From assembly GCA_014529385.2 (NCBI GenBank), contig CM043948.1:75814791-75878790 (forward strand): a DNA stretch of 64,000 bases, read 5' to 3'. Positions 11,433 through 22,576 of the stretch are shown here, piece after piece. This DNA comes from Adiantum capillus-veneris (taxonomy: Eukaryota; Streptophyta; Polypodiopsida; Polypodiales; Pteridaceae). Every line of letters begins with the position of its first letter. The stretch's first letter is position 1. The notes under the pieces are model-generated. The model did not search any database. It was not told the DNA's origin and was given only the letters and a program-made list of their open reading frames with translations. Both the position numbers and the translations under genes were made by a program.

Positions 11433-11684
11433 TATTCTCTTTTGTGTTCTTTCTTTGTGTGTGTGAGTACAAGAGAGAAAGAATGAAGATTCTTTGAATG
11501 CACTTCCTTCCAAACCCTATACTTCATGGAATCTATGGTTTAACTCCTTCATATAGTTTTTGGAGTTCTCTCACAAACTCTCACAGCCAAAATCCTGGTG
11601 CTTTCTTGGCAAGACCGCAAATTTTTTGACATATTTTTGGTGATCTCAACTCAAAAATGCCAGGGAGAGATTTTGTGGGTAACC

Positions 11685-12583
11685 ATGGGTGATCATGTTG
11701 AGCAAAAGGGTATGCGTTTTGACCCAGCTATAATGCAAATGTTTCAAGAATTTGCAATGTTCATGCAACAACAACATGCCACTGAAAGAAGGGAGATTTC
11801 AGCAACGAAGTCCATACAAGCTGTCGTCAATAGAATGAATCAGTTCAATGGAAAATATGTAACCAAGTACTTACATGAGTATGTGAAGGAGATGGAGTTG
11901 CATCGCGTGTTAGAAGGTGATATGATTCAAAGCTTTGAGCTAGTTGTTGCTCCAGAAATTAGATAACATGTTAGGGGAATTAAAGATGGGCATGGGAGAA
12001 ATTGGGAAGAACTCAAAGTAGCTTTAAAGGAGGAACATTTCATGGAGGACTCTGAGAGAGTGAACAAAAGAACATTCTTAGAATGGGTAGTCAAGCCAAA
12101 GCAAGGACTATCAATAACAAAGCTACTTAGGGAGTTTGATCGGCGCTATGCACAACTCCCCAGGACAGAAAGGGCCACACTAGACGTAGAGAATACATAT
12201 ACTTTCTTACAAGATGCAGGTAAAGAGTTTCAAGAAAATTTGGAGCTTCTTCTTGAAGATAAAGATGATGAGCAAGGACTAAAGATCGATAGGAATGAGG
12301 TTGAAGGTGCTGTCTCACTGCTTGCCAAACAACAAAGAAGAAGGGACAAGATGGTAGTAAACACTACAAGTCCTTCCACCTCAACTTCTGACAAAATGGT
12401 AACGCCTACTTTTGTCGCTCCTAAGTTTGATGCGTTCATGCTAGATAATCTTGTGAAGGGAATGAGTGACTTGAAGGTGGAGCTTGCAAAGCATGAAGAA
12501 AAAGGCCAACCGTCAAGGCCACTTCTTAGACAAAGGCAACAGCCCAAAGAAGGATTTGTTAATAGATGTATTTGGTGTGATAG
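11685..12583 (+). pseudogene. gypsy A gag, N-terminal part, interrupted by E2
   Basis: The frame from ATG 11685 covers a gag-like region (FNGKYVTKYLHEY, FLEWVVKPKQGLS, LLREFDRRYAQL), one stop at 11964-11966, then Lys/Glu-rich linker. It reaches the first half of a zinc knuckle (RCIWCDS, ending at 12583), where the E2 LTR starts. The remaining knuckle residues lie at 24944-24967 and then on the minus strand from 45654. The CIWC-type gag occurs in a gypsy lineage that I know only by its general look, so I do not name it. Confidence 0.75.
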
Positions 12584-12842
12584 TGAAGCGGTCCGGGGCG
12601 GGCAACAAGAAGAGCAACCTCTAGACACCCTTCAAGGCTCCCGTGCTGCTCAATGGGGCTAGGGCACAACACAACACAAACCAAAACAACAAACCCCCAG
12701 CCAAATCCCAACTACACAAGGGGCACCACCTAGTTTAAGAGCGAACAAGGACGCAAAAGAGGAGAATCGTTAGCGCAACCCACAAACAAGCAAGGAATTT
12801 ACACTAACTCTAACACCAATGGAACACTCTCATACACTAAAA

Positions 12843-12918
<76 letters not shown>

Positions 12919-15290
12919 TGCTCGGGCTACTTTGAAGTGTATCGTTAATGATCAAGCAAACATAAATATTTATATGTAAGAAAGAGAGAGAAGGGGGAAG
13001 GGGATGCTTGTTGCACTAATGCCTTCTTATAAATCTGTCATGAACAATCAAAGTGAGATTAGTATTTGTTCAACATAGCCAGAGTATATTACACCACAAC
13101 ACATCACAAGAAAAAAGACACCCCAATCACTGTCTTAAGGCCACGGGAGTCCTCTCCACCCTGTTGCCCTCTTACAGCATGTGGGATTTATGGCTAAATT
13201 GATAACAATACCCAGAGACAAGCTATTAAGAACTTAAATAAAACACCAAGACACTTACACATCATTATTGTCCATGACTTCACGTTGGAAGGGAGACAAG
13301 GTATCCATGCTTAGTCCAAATTCACCCTCCTTGATTCAGCAAATGTTGGGCTTACTCTAGTAGGAGAAATGATAGATTTACTATTCTCAATTTAATGATC
13401 ACTCTCTCTTACAATGGCATAGAGTTCCCTTGCTAATCACCCCTAATACAACACATACATATGCCTAATGCCAATGAGATTCCACTCAAGAGCTTCTTCT
13501 CAAGAGGTTGAGCTTGCTTCTCAAGCTATAGCATAGTGCTCTCTCTTCTCCCCCCTTTTTGTGCTAGCTACACCCTCCTTTCATAGCAATTTTCAAGGCT
13601 AGGGTTACTTCTCTAACCATGGTTGGGTTAGATTTTCAGCAATTTATCTAATTTCTTTTGCTTGGAATTATCAAGAAGTTGGTGGGGAAAGAGAGAGGAG
13701 AGAAATGGAGGTGATAGGACTTTTCATAGTGGGTTAGTGTTAGTAGAGTTAGTATTAATTTACAAATGGAATTGGATATTTACAATGGGAGTATCCATGT
13801 AGGATACAAATAAGTCAGAAAAACTCTTAAGAGGTAAGGTTGATGCTCCAAGTGTCTTGAGTAGGGCCAATTTTGACGCTTGTTGACGGTCCACTAGCTT
13901 TGACGGTACATTTTTTCTCTACTCTTGACCTTCCTTGAGAGACAAGGTAATTGAAGCTGAGTAATCAACCACCATGATGCTGTCTTTTAAGAGAAGAGGC
14001 TGAATTTTGTGGTTTTTTTGGATAGATATGGGTAATTTGGAGGAGGAAAAATGAGACTAGGTGGTCAATTTTGGAATGGAATTGTGTGTGGGAGGTATGA
14101 GTTCACCATGGTTTCTCTTATTCATCAAGGTTGAGGAGAAGGTGAGTAGGGTGCAGAGAGGAGTGGTGAGAGAGGTGGGGATGATGAGTGGAGAAGTGTG
14201 TGTGAAAGAGGAAAATGATAAAGTGTAAAAGAGAGTGTGGCTGCATAGCATGGGAAAACTGGGGTCCACTAATAAAATCATAGCTCACAGCTCATAGCTC
14301 AAAAAAATATGAAAAACTTTGAGGCAAAAGTTCAGCCCACGAGCTACAACTTTTGTTTGTATCAACTTTTCAGATTCGGAGAGCAAGTGAACTTTAAAAA
14401 TTCAGCAAAATCGACCGTTTTTTTCCACTGCACAAGGTCCTTGTGGGGTCCTTCTTTGGATGATTCTTTTGAATACCTCCAAGAGTGAGCCCTCCATAGT
14501 GCATGTATGCATGCCACCTACCCTTGACCGTATTTGGTAGGTCTATAATTGAAGATATTGTTGAGATCATGATATAAGTGAATAGTACAACTAAGAAAAT
14601 CAAATATTGAGGGGTCTAAAACATATGTACATGACAAATATAAATAATATAAGTGGAAAAAATATAAAGGGGTCAAAAGAAATCTCTCTCATTATGAGGC
14701 TACCATAAAAATATAAATATTTTTGGTGTTCTAATTTTTTAGAAAAAAAACAAAATAGATGTAGGAAGGGAAAAATCACAATAGTGAAAAAATATACACA
14801 TAAATAAAACTAGTTTTTTTGGATTTTTGTTGGGGTGGAGTTACACCAAATATAAGAGAACCTTACATGAAAATATTTCTATATGGAATAAAGAGTATGA
14901 AAAATGGTAAGAAAAATTGTGGTAATGGTGAGGCAATGTACAGAGCATAAATAACACACACATAGGTAGAAATATTTAAATAAATACTAAAATAATTATG
15001 AAAAAATCTTTTATTTAGGCCCTATATACAAAGAAATATTTACATCGCATGGGCCATAATATACTTATATTTTTTATATTTTTTAATTTTTTTAATTTTT
15101 TTGGCTCAACTAGCCCAATGACTAGCTAATTGAGGGTTTTTTATTTCAGTAAGGAGATATGGGAAAAGTCCCCTAACTCACACGCACCTATATACAGTGA
15201 AAGGGTGAGGGTAACCACAGTGTTTGAGTGATTTGATAGGGTGAGATAACTCACTATGGCAATTACAGAGAGCCGAAAAAACGGCTACCA
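12584..15290 (-). repeat. E2 3' LTR
   Basis: It begins TGAAGCGGTCC and ends GGCTACCA on the plus strand (TG...CA). It matches 22260-24943 almost throughout. Differences are mainly an AG tract (12846-12915 here, shorter in the other copy) and a missing stretch of about 21 bp near 13838. The TATA site of the other copy reads TTCATA here. Confidence 0.93.
12846..12915. repeat. (AG)n microsatellite in E2 3' LTR
   Basis: About 35 AG units. The homologous tract in the other LTR (22522-22573) has about 26. Confidence 0.95.
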
Positions 15291-15292
15291 TT

Positions 15293-15306
15293 AGCCCTCC
15301 CCCAGG
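15293..15306 (-). other. E2 polypurine tract
   Basis: On the minus strand TCCTGGGGGAGGGCTAA leads directly into the TGGTAGCC start of the 3' LTR. Confidence 0.75.
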
Positions 15307-15439
15307 ATGATGGTATATTCATGTACCATCATAAAGAATCTTTTCCAAAGAGAGTGCTTCAGAGTCCTTGACAAAATCTTCATTGTTTGGCCCCTTGGAA
15401 TTTTGGTTTGTGTTACACTCATGCTTCATGGAACAATAC

Positions 15440-18400
15440 TTACATGGGATAGTTGCCTTTTGCTCTGGTAGATCCTTCGGTAGAAGGCGACTCAAGTAAG
15501 GCTTCAAGCGATAGCCGTTTACCTTCCTGGAGTGCTCTTTCCCATTCCAAGTCCATAAGTTGATAGTAACTTGAGTTGAAAGCCTTCTTGACTATGTATG
15601 GCCCCTGCCATCTTGTTTCAAATTTGGCATCAAAACGATTATCGATTCGATTGTCATACCTTAGCACAAGATCTCCTTCATTGATGCCTTTGTCCTTCAG
15701 TTTCTTGTCAAGCTTCTCCTTTGTCTGTGTGGCTTTCCTCTTATAGCACTCGTATGCTGCTTCTCTTTTCCACTCAAGCTCAGCTAAGGTAAGAAGTCGA
15801 TCCATCCATGCTTCTTGATCATCTTGTGCTGATTTGCCATGAAGACGCATTGTTGGAATGTTTAGCTCAATTGGCTGTAAAGCCTCTTGACCATAGACCA
15901 AGTGAAATGGTGTGAACTCCGTGGCTTCCCTATATGTGGTTCGATATGCCCACAAGGCACCATCCAAGAAGTCATCCCACAACTTTGTCTTGTTTTTCAC
16001 CATCTTTCTAATGATGCCTGCAATGACACCATTAGCTTTTTCTACCAAACCATTTGATTAGGGATAGTAGGGTGTACTGTGACGATGTAGAATGTGAAGT
16101 TCTTCACAGACTTCTGTGAGAAATCCCTTTCTAAACCCTGGACCATTATCAGAAACAATCTCCAAAGGTGTGCCAAATCCACAACAAATGTGAGTGTAGA
16201 CAAACTTGCTCACTGTCCTCTCATTTACCTTTGCCACACTTTGTGCTTCCACCCACCTAGTCATATAGTCTACAACCACTAGAATGTAGAGTTTACCATT
16301 TTTTGTCCTAGGTAGAGGACCCATAGCATCAATGCCCTACTTTTCAAAGGGTCCATTTGCAAGCACAATTTGCCTTGGACCATAAACCAATCTTCTATTC
16401 CCATTTACCTGAGAATTGTGACAACTTTTACACCAATGTTGGACATCCACATGCAGACTTGGCCAAACATACCCCGCAAGCAAAATCTTCTTCACAGTTA
16501 ATTCATGGGAAAAATGACCACCACATGCCTCTTCATGCAAACCTTTTAGAATGGCTGGAATTTCCGCGATAGTTGGTACTCTTCTGCACACTTTATTCTT
16601 CCCTCTTTGATAGAGGGAGCCTTCTAGGAAGAGATACATGCTTGCCTTCTTCATGAGTCTCCTCTTCTGAGCTTTTGTGAAGTCTGGTGGAAACTCACCC
16701 TCCAAAATGTATCCAATGATGGGAGCCAATGACTCCAATCCGTGGTACCTCGGTTGCTTCATAGCAGCCGCCACCATGATGACCTGCACTTCTTTCTTTA
16801 CACATGCAACAGCTTGTTGTGCAAGTAAATCAGCATCTTCATTTTGTTTCCTAGGAATATGATATAATTGCACCTCCTCAAATTGATTAAATAGCCTACG
16901 GATGGTATGAACTTTGGCCCTTAGTCTTTCATTTTTGCATGCCCAAATGCCTAAAATCTGCTTCACAATGAGAAGTGCATCCCCTTTTACCATGAGACGT
17001 TGTATACCATGGCCAATGCATATTTTTAAACCATGAAGTAGTGTGTCATATTCTGCTTCATTGTTGCTAGCTGAACTTGTTAGATTGAACTTCTCTTTCA
17101 TGAGCACCTCTCCACTTGGGTTGAGCAACACTAGCCCTCCCCCTACTTTTCCTGTGGCTCGACGAAAAGCTCCATCAAAGAACAAGGTAAAAGCAGTAGG
17201 AATACTTTTTGGTGGTGGCAATGGTAGGGTCTTTACTTCAGGCACCTTAATCTCCTTTTCATGCACCCTATAAGTGAGAATCCCTGCCAATTGTGCACGC
17301 ACACTATCTTCTACCTTGAAAGAGTATTGAAAGTCTTGCAACTCCATAATCCACTTTGAGATCCTAGTACTAAGATTCATTTGAGATGACACCCAAGGAA
17401 ACAAATTCTCTGCGGTGAGGATTACAAAAGGTTTTGGGAGCAAGTAGGATCTAAACTTCCTTATCGCAAACATGAGAGAAAGCATCATGAGTTCTGCCTC
17501 CGTGTAGCCTCTCTCTAAAGCATTCATGACCCTACTAGCAAAGTAGATGGGCCGCATCCTGGTACTATAGGGATCTTGTTGTAGCAAAACTGCACCAATT
17601 GTTTCTTTCCCAGCACTAGAGCTAACAAAGAATGTGTACTCCCAACAAGGAGGCATGAGTGTTGGTAGCTCTGACAAAATGGCTTTAATGTTACAAAAGT
17701 ACTCTTCAAGCTCATCAGACCATGCAAATTCTACTTGTTGTGTCAACTTTTGCAAAGGATGAAGCAACTCCGAGGCTAAGTGAATGAAGCGTGACATATA
17801 CTTCACCTTTTGAATGAATGAGATGACCTCCTTAAGACTCTTGGGTGATGGTAGCTCAATAAGAGCCTTTGCCTTTGAAGGATCCACTTCAATGCCTTTG
17901 TAAGAAACTTTATGACCAAGCAAGATTACTTCATCCTCACCTATATGGCACTTGTCGGGGTTGAGTTGACCTCCCATGTCGTAGAGCTTCTTTAAACCTT
18001 CTTCTACCCTTTATAGATGCAATGATTTTGAGCTATAAATACAGAAATCATCAATGAACACCCTAATTGACTTTCCAAAGAATGCTTGAAACACCATATT
18101 CATGAAACGTTGGAATGTTGCAAGAGCATTTGTCAGACCAAATGGCATGACTCTAAAAGCATAACAACCCCAAGGAGTGATAAAGGTTGTTTTCAATTGA
18201 TCCTCCAATGCAATCCCTATTTGAAAGTAACCTGAGTAACCATCGCACACAGTGTCCTTCTCATGATCAGCTACCTCATTTAGTATCTCATCTTGGAATG
18301 GGAGGGGAAAGTGATCTCTTTTTGTTGCCTCATTGAGGGGAGGGTAATCCACACACACCCTCCACTTGCCATTTTTCTTAGGAGTGACAACAACAGGAGA

Positions 18401-20593
18401 GACCCACTCTGAATTCGCCACTGGATAAATGAAACCTGCTGCTAGAAGCTTTCTTACCTCCTTGAGTAGAGCCTGCTCCTTTATAACTCCTAGCCTTCGT
18501 AGCTTCTGAGCTTTAGGTGTGGCCTCAGGCTTTAACTCAATCTTGTGTTGAACAACATTTACCCCACGCACGTCGGTGTAGTCTTTAGCAAAAAGCCTAG
18601 GAAACTTCCTTAGCACACATTTGAACTCCTCTCTTTCATCCTTTGTAAGTGTTGTTGATAGCATACCTTCTAGCATCCCTTCATCTTGAACACCTTCGTT
18701 CTCTTGAGGACTTACCTCCTCCAAGCCTTGACAACAGGTCTCTTGGTTGCTTGGCTTAAAACTTACTCCCATGACTTCGATGGAAGACTCCTCTTCAGTA
18801 ATGCTGCCACTACTTTCTTCTTCTGAAGTGCTATCGGTCCAACCTTCTTCCGTCTCACTTTGAGATGATTCTTCATGGAGCTCCTCTTGGCGTTGCTCCT
18901 TCATGTCAAAGAAAACCTTCTTATGATTGTCATTCCTGCAAATTAATTTCCCACTCTCCCAATCCTGCAAAGCTCGCATTTTCATTAGCCATGGTCTTCC
19001 TAGGATAAATGGATAACCACTTCCCTTGGTCGACATAACATAAAAGTCCACCGCTTTCTTAATGCCAAAGGCCTCTACAAAGACATTTTTACAAATGCCT
19101 ACACACCTAGCCTTGCTATTGTTTGCCATCTTGACTTTGATTTCAGGTGTCTCATGGATGTGCATGCCTAGTCTTTGCATGAGTCCCTCTGTCATGATGC
19201 AGATTTGTGCACCCCCATCCACTAGACCTTTCCTAACCAATCTTCCTTTGATGTAACAGTCTAGCACTGGTGTAATGTCCTCATTCATTTCAGCTTGTGC
19301 AATTTTTACAACAGGCACACTCTCTTTTACCTTTCTCCTAGTGCTAACTGCCCTTGTTAAATCCCTCCTAACTTGTGGACATAATGCAAGAAATTGAGGC
19401 CATGAAATATCAGGACCCTTACCTCTCATGTCTTCCAACAAGTTGTACGGAGCCATACCATGTCCAAGAGGGAAGTCTTGGAGGTTGATACGACGTCGAG
19501 TCCTCTTGGTTTCCTTGGTTTCCTTTGCCTTCTTGCCTTGTCCATGGTCACTCTGTGATGTGACTCCTTCTTTCTCTTTACCTTTTCCTCGGCCACGCTT
19601 AATGCCATTGGCTTCCATGTCAACCTCATTTGAATTTGTCACCTCTACCACATGCACATTTGGATCTGGCAAAGGTGGAACTCCTTCTATCCCTTGTGGA
19701 GGTGGTCTTGGTCCATTTGGCCTTTGTAGAAGCCTTGGTTGTTGACCAGCTCCTTCTCCTGCATTCATCACTGGGTAATTCAAGTTAGGTCTCCCTGGCT
19801 CTCCACGGGGCCAAGGACAATTATACATCCCATGTCCAGACTCTCCGCAATTCCAACATTGCAAGACTCTCCTAGTTCGTGGCTCTCTCTCTTCTGACTT
19901 CTTTGCTTGTCCCTTTCGACCTACAGCTTGTGCAAGGTGAATTGACAGGCTACTTAAACATTCATTTAACTTCTCAATCGATTCAGCCGTTACCTCAGGA
20001 AGCTCCCTAGATGTTGATGCTTGTGACTTACCTTTGGGTCTAAGACCTTCTATTGGAACCTCTCCCCTTAAGCACTTGAGTTTCCTATACTTCTCAGCAG
20101 TCCTAGTTTCCACTGCATCAAAAGTAGCAGGTGCACCCGCCTCAACTTTTACCTTAAGGTCAGGAAAGAGTCCGGCTATGAACCTCTCCTTCTTTAGAAA
20201 TTCTGCACCATCACCAGGGTTAGCAACATTTCGTATCCATAGAGCCCAAAGACGTAGAAACTCTTGCTTGTACAAGTAGTAGTCATCTAAGTCTTTTTGC
20301 TTATGAGAAACAATGTCTTGCCATAATTTCTGAGTGTTTTGGGGATCAAAGAAGTATTTCTTGAAACGATTCAAAACTTCCGTGTAATTCCCCTTAACTT
20401 CCTCAGGCAAAGAGTCAAACCAAGTACTAGCATCTTTCCTAAGGACCACCTCAAACATTTCTACATGTTCTTGATCGGTTACTATCCTCTTGATACGGCA
20501 AGACATCTTGAAATTTGCTAAGAATAATTATGCATCCTCTCCAGGCTCTCCAAAGAAAAGAGGATATCCAGACATTTGGCGTTGGCTCTCCAT
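15440..20593 (-). pseudogene. E2 gag-pol polyprotein (Tat-like), four nonsense codons
   Basis: One frame of 1,717 codons from ATG 20593 with no frameshift. Domains by approximate residue: gag 1-230; zinc knuckle CWNCGESGHGMYNC about 246; linker with NLLEDMRGKGPDISW about 380; protease with DGGA about 459; RT with FIDDF about 845; RNase H about 1000; archaeal RNase H (FFDGAF, NNEAEY) 1138-1260; integrase H2C2 finger, then catalytic D1422, D1482, E1518 (D,D35E) all present. Stops are TAA at 20528-20530, 18011-18013 and 16058-16060 (each where Gln CAA fits) and TAG at 16337-16339 (where Trp fits the WGID-type motif). The protease has DGG rather than D(S/T)G. Confidence 0.92.
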
Positions 20594-20642
20594 TATTATG
20601 AAAGATTACAATACAAGTTACAATAAGGGATACAATAGAGAT

Positions 20643-21101
20643 TTAGAACCACTCGCCTGCAAATGAAGAAGTAAGAAAATACCACTCTAGGTTTTCTTCT
20701 TCAGCTATCCAAGCTTCAATGAGGTCTCGATTTGTTTGATCAAAACAAAAAGGTAGACTATTGACGAGCTCTAAGAAGGGTTGAAATTCTTTAAAGCTAA
20801 GGCGATAAACAGAAATCTCTAGAACTTCATTTTCTGGATCCAAAAGAGCAACCACGTCCCAAGTGATAAATTGCACTTGCTCTACAATTCTCAACGCACA
20901 AGCGGTTTGTATAAAAACTAAATCTTCATGCTCGTCGAAGGCCGTGAAAAAGTAGCAATTGACTAGGAGCTCCTTTCCTTCGAGTTCCACACGGTCGGAG
21001 TGAGGCAACCTTCTCACAATTTCATAAAGAACATCCTCATCAAGTCCAATCAAGTTTGCAAGATTTAAAGACTCCACTTGTGCTACAAAATTCCTGGACA
21101 A
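20643..21101 (-). CDS. E2 leader ORF D, paralogue of ORF C (function unknown)
   Basis: Open frame of about 150 residues ending 49 bases before gag. It shares with ORF C the blocks VRRLPH--RV, FIQ--CALR-V and RL-F-EF-P-L-L-NSLPF-F. The frame has no ATG upstream of the first conserved block: further upstream it meets TGA (21126-21128, where CGA would be Arg) and TAG. The start is therefore uncertain, or the ORF is slightly decayed. The leucine-rich LDEDVLYEIVRRLP region vaguely resembles the first helix of an F-box; that is a weak guess. Confidence 0.55.
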   Translation of the reverse strand: MSRNFVAQVESLNLANLIGLDEDVLYEIVRRLPHSDRVELEGKELLVNCYFFTAFDEHEDLVFIQTACALRIVEQVQFITWDVVALLDPENEVLEISVYRLSFKEFQPFLELVNSLPFCFDQTNRDLIEAWIAEEENLEWYFLTSSFAGEWF

Positions 21102-21174
21102 AAACTCCTTAGGATTATGGTTAAATCATTCAAAAGCATAAAGAGATTTACAATGTCTCTATGAACAAAGTGTC

Positions 21175-21726
21175 CTAGAAAGTAGAGAAGGATGAGAATT
21201 TATACAAATTTTCAATCTTCTCTATGCTCTCTTTATTAAGACAAGCTCTGAATAGCTCCCTATCTCCTTTGTTGAAAGCGAAAGGAAGACTATTAATAAG
21301 ACGCAAATGAGGGAAAAATTCACCAAATGTGAGTCTATGAAGAATGAACTCTGGCCTCAAGTTTCCTGAAGAGTCTTCCTCAATGGTGAAATGCACTCGC
21401 CAAACGCCAAATTTCACTCTATTTACCAATCTTAGGGCACACACTAGTTGGATGAATGCGCGGTCTTCCTTAGTGCCCAACAACAAGAGGAAAATGGAAT
21501 CCAAACGTAGGACCTTTCGTCTTAACTTCACCACCCTCTTGTTATGAGGGAGACGCCTTACTACTTGCTCCTGCAACTCAATTGGTAATAGAGCTAGATC
21601 TCTAAGGATTGAACTTTCACTACACACACATTTCCTGTTAGAACAAATGATCTTTTTTTGTTTCTTGTAACAACTTGGACAAAGAAAAAACAAACCTACA
21701 CACTATTTTTCCGGGCTGCACTTCAT
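21175..21726 (-). CDS. E2 leader ORF C, paralogue of ORF D (function unknown)
   Basis: ATG 21726 lies one base after the stop of ORF B, but codon 8 is TAG (CAG, Gln, would fit). The frame is then open to 21175. The N-terminus is cysteine-rich (CPSC, then CSNRKCVC), possibly a metal-binding knuckle. Next come LPIELQEQVVRRLPH, FIQLVCALRLV and RLTFGEFFPHLRLINSLPF, shared with ORF D. I do not recognise the family. Its place between the primer-binding site and gag, in sense orientation, suggests an accessory protein of the element. Confidence 0.55.
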
Positions 21727-21727
21727 T

Positions 21728-21946
21728 TTAAAATAAAATGAACACATGTACATCAAAAGAAGTGTGGTAGTTGATGAGAGGTAGAATGACAGGGTTTGGT
21801 GATGCAAGAATTTCTCCTACTCTTTGGGCACCAAACATGAACACCATTCGTTGTTGAAAATGGATCTTTCTACTAATTGCAACGTTTATTCTAATGTGTG
21901 GAGTAAAATGAAAGGGAAAAACCTCTATTCCTGGGGCATTATCCAT
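21728..21946 (-). CDS. E2 leader ORF B (72 aa), conserved small protein
   Basis: Intact, ATG to TAA, 72 residues. It aligns end to end without gaps to gypsy A ORF B (11005-11223) and the E3 ORF (62397-62615). Conserved features are PFHF, I-R-I-x-V, ISRKIHFQQ, VFMFG, EIL, and FDVHVF-L at the end. It starts 21 bases after ORF A stops and ends one base before the ATG of ORF C, an operon-like packing. Translation of the downstream frames would need reinitiation, an internal entry site, or splicing. Confidence 0.7.
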   Translation of the reverse strand: MDNAPGIEVFPFHFTPHIRINVAISRKIHFQQRMVFMFGAQRVGEILASPNPVILPLINYHTSFDVHVFILF

Positions 21947-21967
21947 GGCCTATGCATGTCCTAATGC

Positions 21968-22180
21968 TTAAAATAACACAAAAATATAGACGTCCAAGAT
22001 AATATCGTACCTAATGAGAGGCAAAATAAAAGGATTTACCGAAGTGTTTATCTCGGCTAACCTAAGAGGACCTAAAATCCTACGAATTACCCGTTGAAAT
22101 TGCAACTTAGTACTAACAATTATGTGTATCTTTTGCCTTGCAATGGGAATGAAAGGATCATACAAACTCTCGTGATTCAT
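21968..22180 (-). CDS. E2 leader ORF A (70 aa), conserved small protein
   Basis: First frame after the primer-binding site (78 bases away), intact, 70 residues. Matches gypsy A ORF A without gaps (VSTKLQFQR, NPFILPLIRYD, DVYIFVLF). In E2 the order is A-B, in gypsy A it is B-A, so the pair has been rearranged or duplicated independently. Function unknown. Confidence 0.7.
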   Translation of the reverse strand: MNHESLYDPFIPIARQKIHIIVSTKLQFQRVIRRILGPLRLAEINTSVNPFILPLIRYDIILDVYIFVLF

Positions 22181-22238
22181 GCAAACTACTTGACTATGCT
22201 AAAAGTTGATCCTACACAAAAACATACACGAGTTGTTT

Positions 22239-22256
22239 TCCTCCGTTGGGGCACCA
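22239..22256 (-). other. E2 primer-binding site
   Basis: On the minus strand TGGTGCCCCAACGGAGGA starts three bases after the 5' LTR. The TGG start and position fit a primer-binding site. I cannot assign the tRNA. Confidence 0.6.
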
Positions 22257-22259
22257 ATT

Positions 22260-22518
22260 TGAAGCGGTCCGGGGCGGGCAACAAGAAGACCAACCTCTAG
22301 ACACCCTTCAAGGCTCCTGTGCTGCTCAATGGGGCAAGGGCACAACACAACACAAACCAAAACAACAAACCCCCAGCCAAATCCCAACTACACAAGGGGC
22401 ACCACCTAGTTTAAGAGCGAACTAGGACGCAAAAGAGCAGAATCGTTAGAGCAACCCACAAACAAGCAAGGAATTTACACTAACCCTAACACCAATGGAA
22501 CACTCTCACACACTAAAA

Positions 22519-22576
<58 letters not shown>

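Noticed and set aside
11598-11684. Gypsy A gag start upstream of 11685
   Set aside because: The upstream part of the frame begins without a conserved ATG and reads through likely leader; ATG 11685 is the first in-frame ATG before gag-like sequence.
17043-17273. Plus-strand frames across 15.4-20.6 kb and 57.5-62.3 kb
   Set aside because: They are antisense shadows of the minus-strand gag-pol frames, with no conserved motifs of their own.
20643-22180. Bacterial operon because of the tight same-strand frames
   Set aside because: The frames sit between plant LTRs, primer-binding site and gag-pol of a gypsy element, and no bacterial ribosome sites or promoters are seen.
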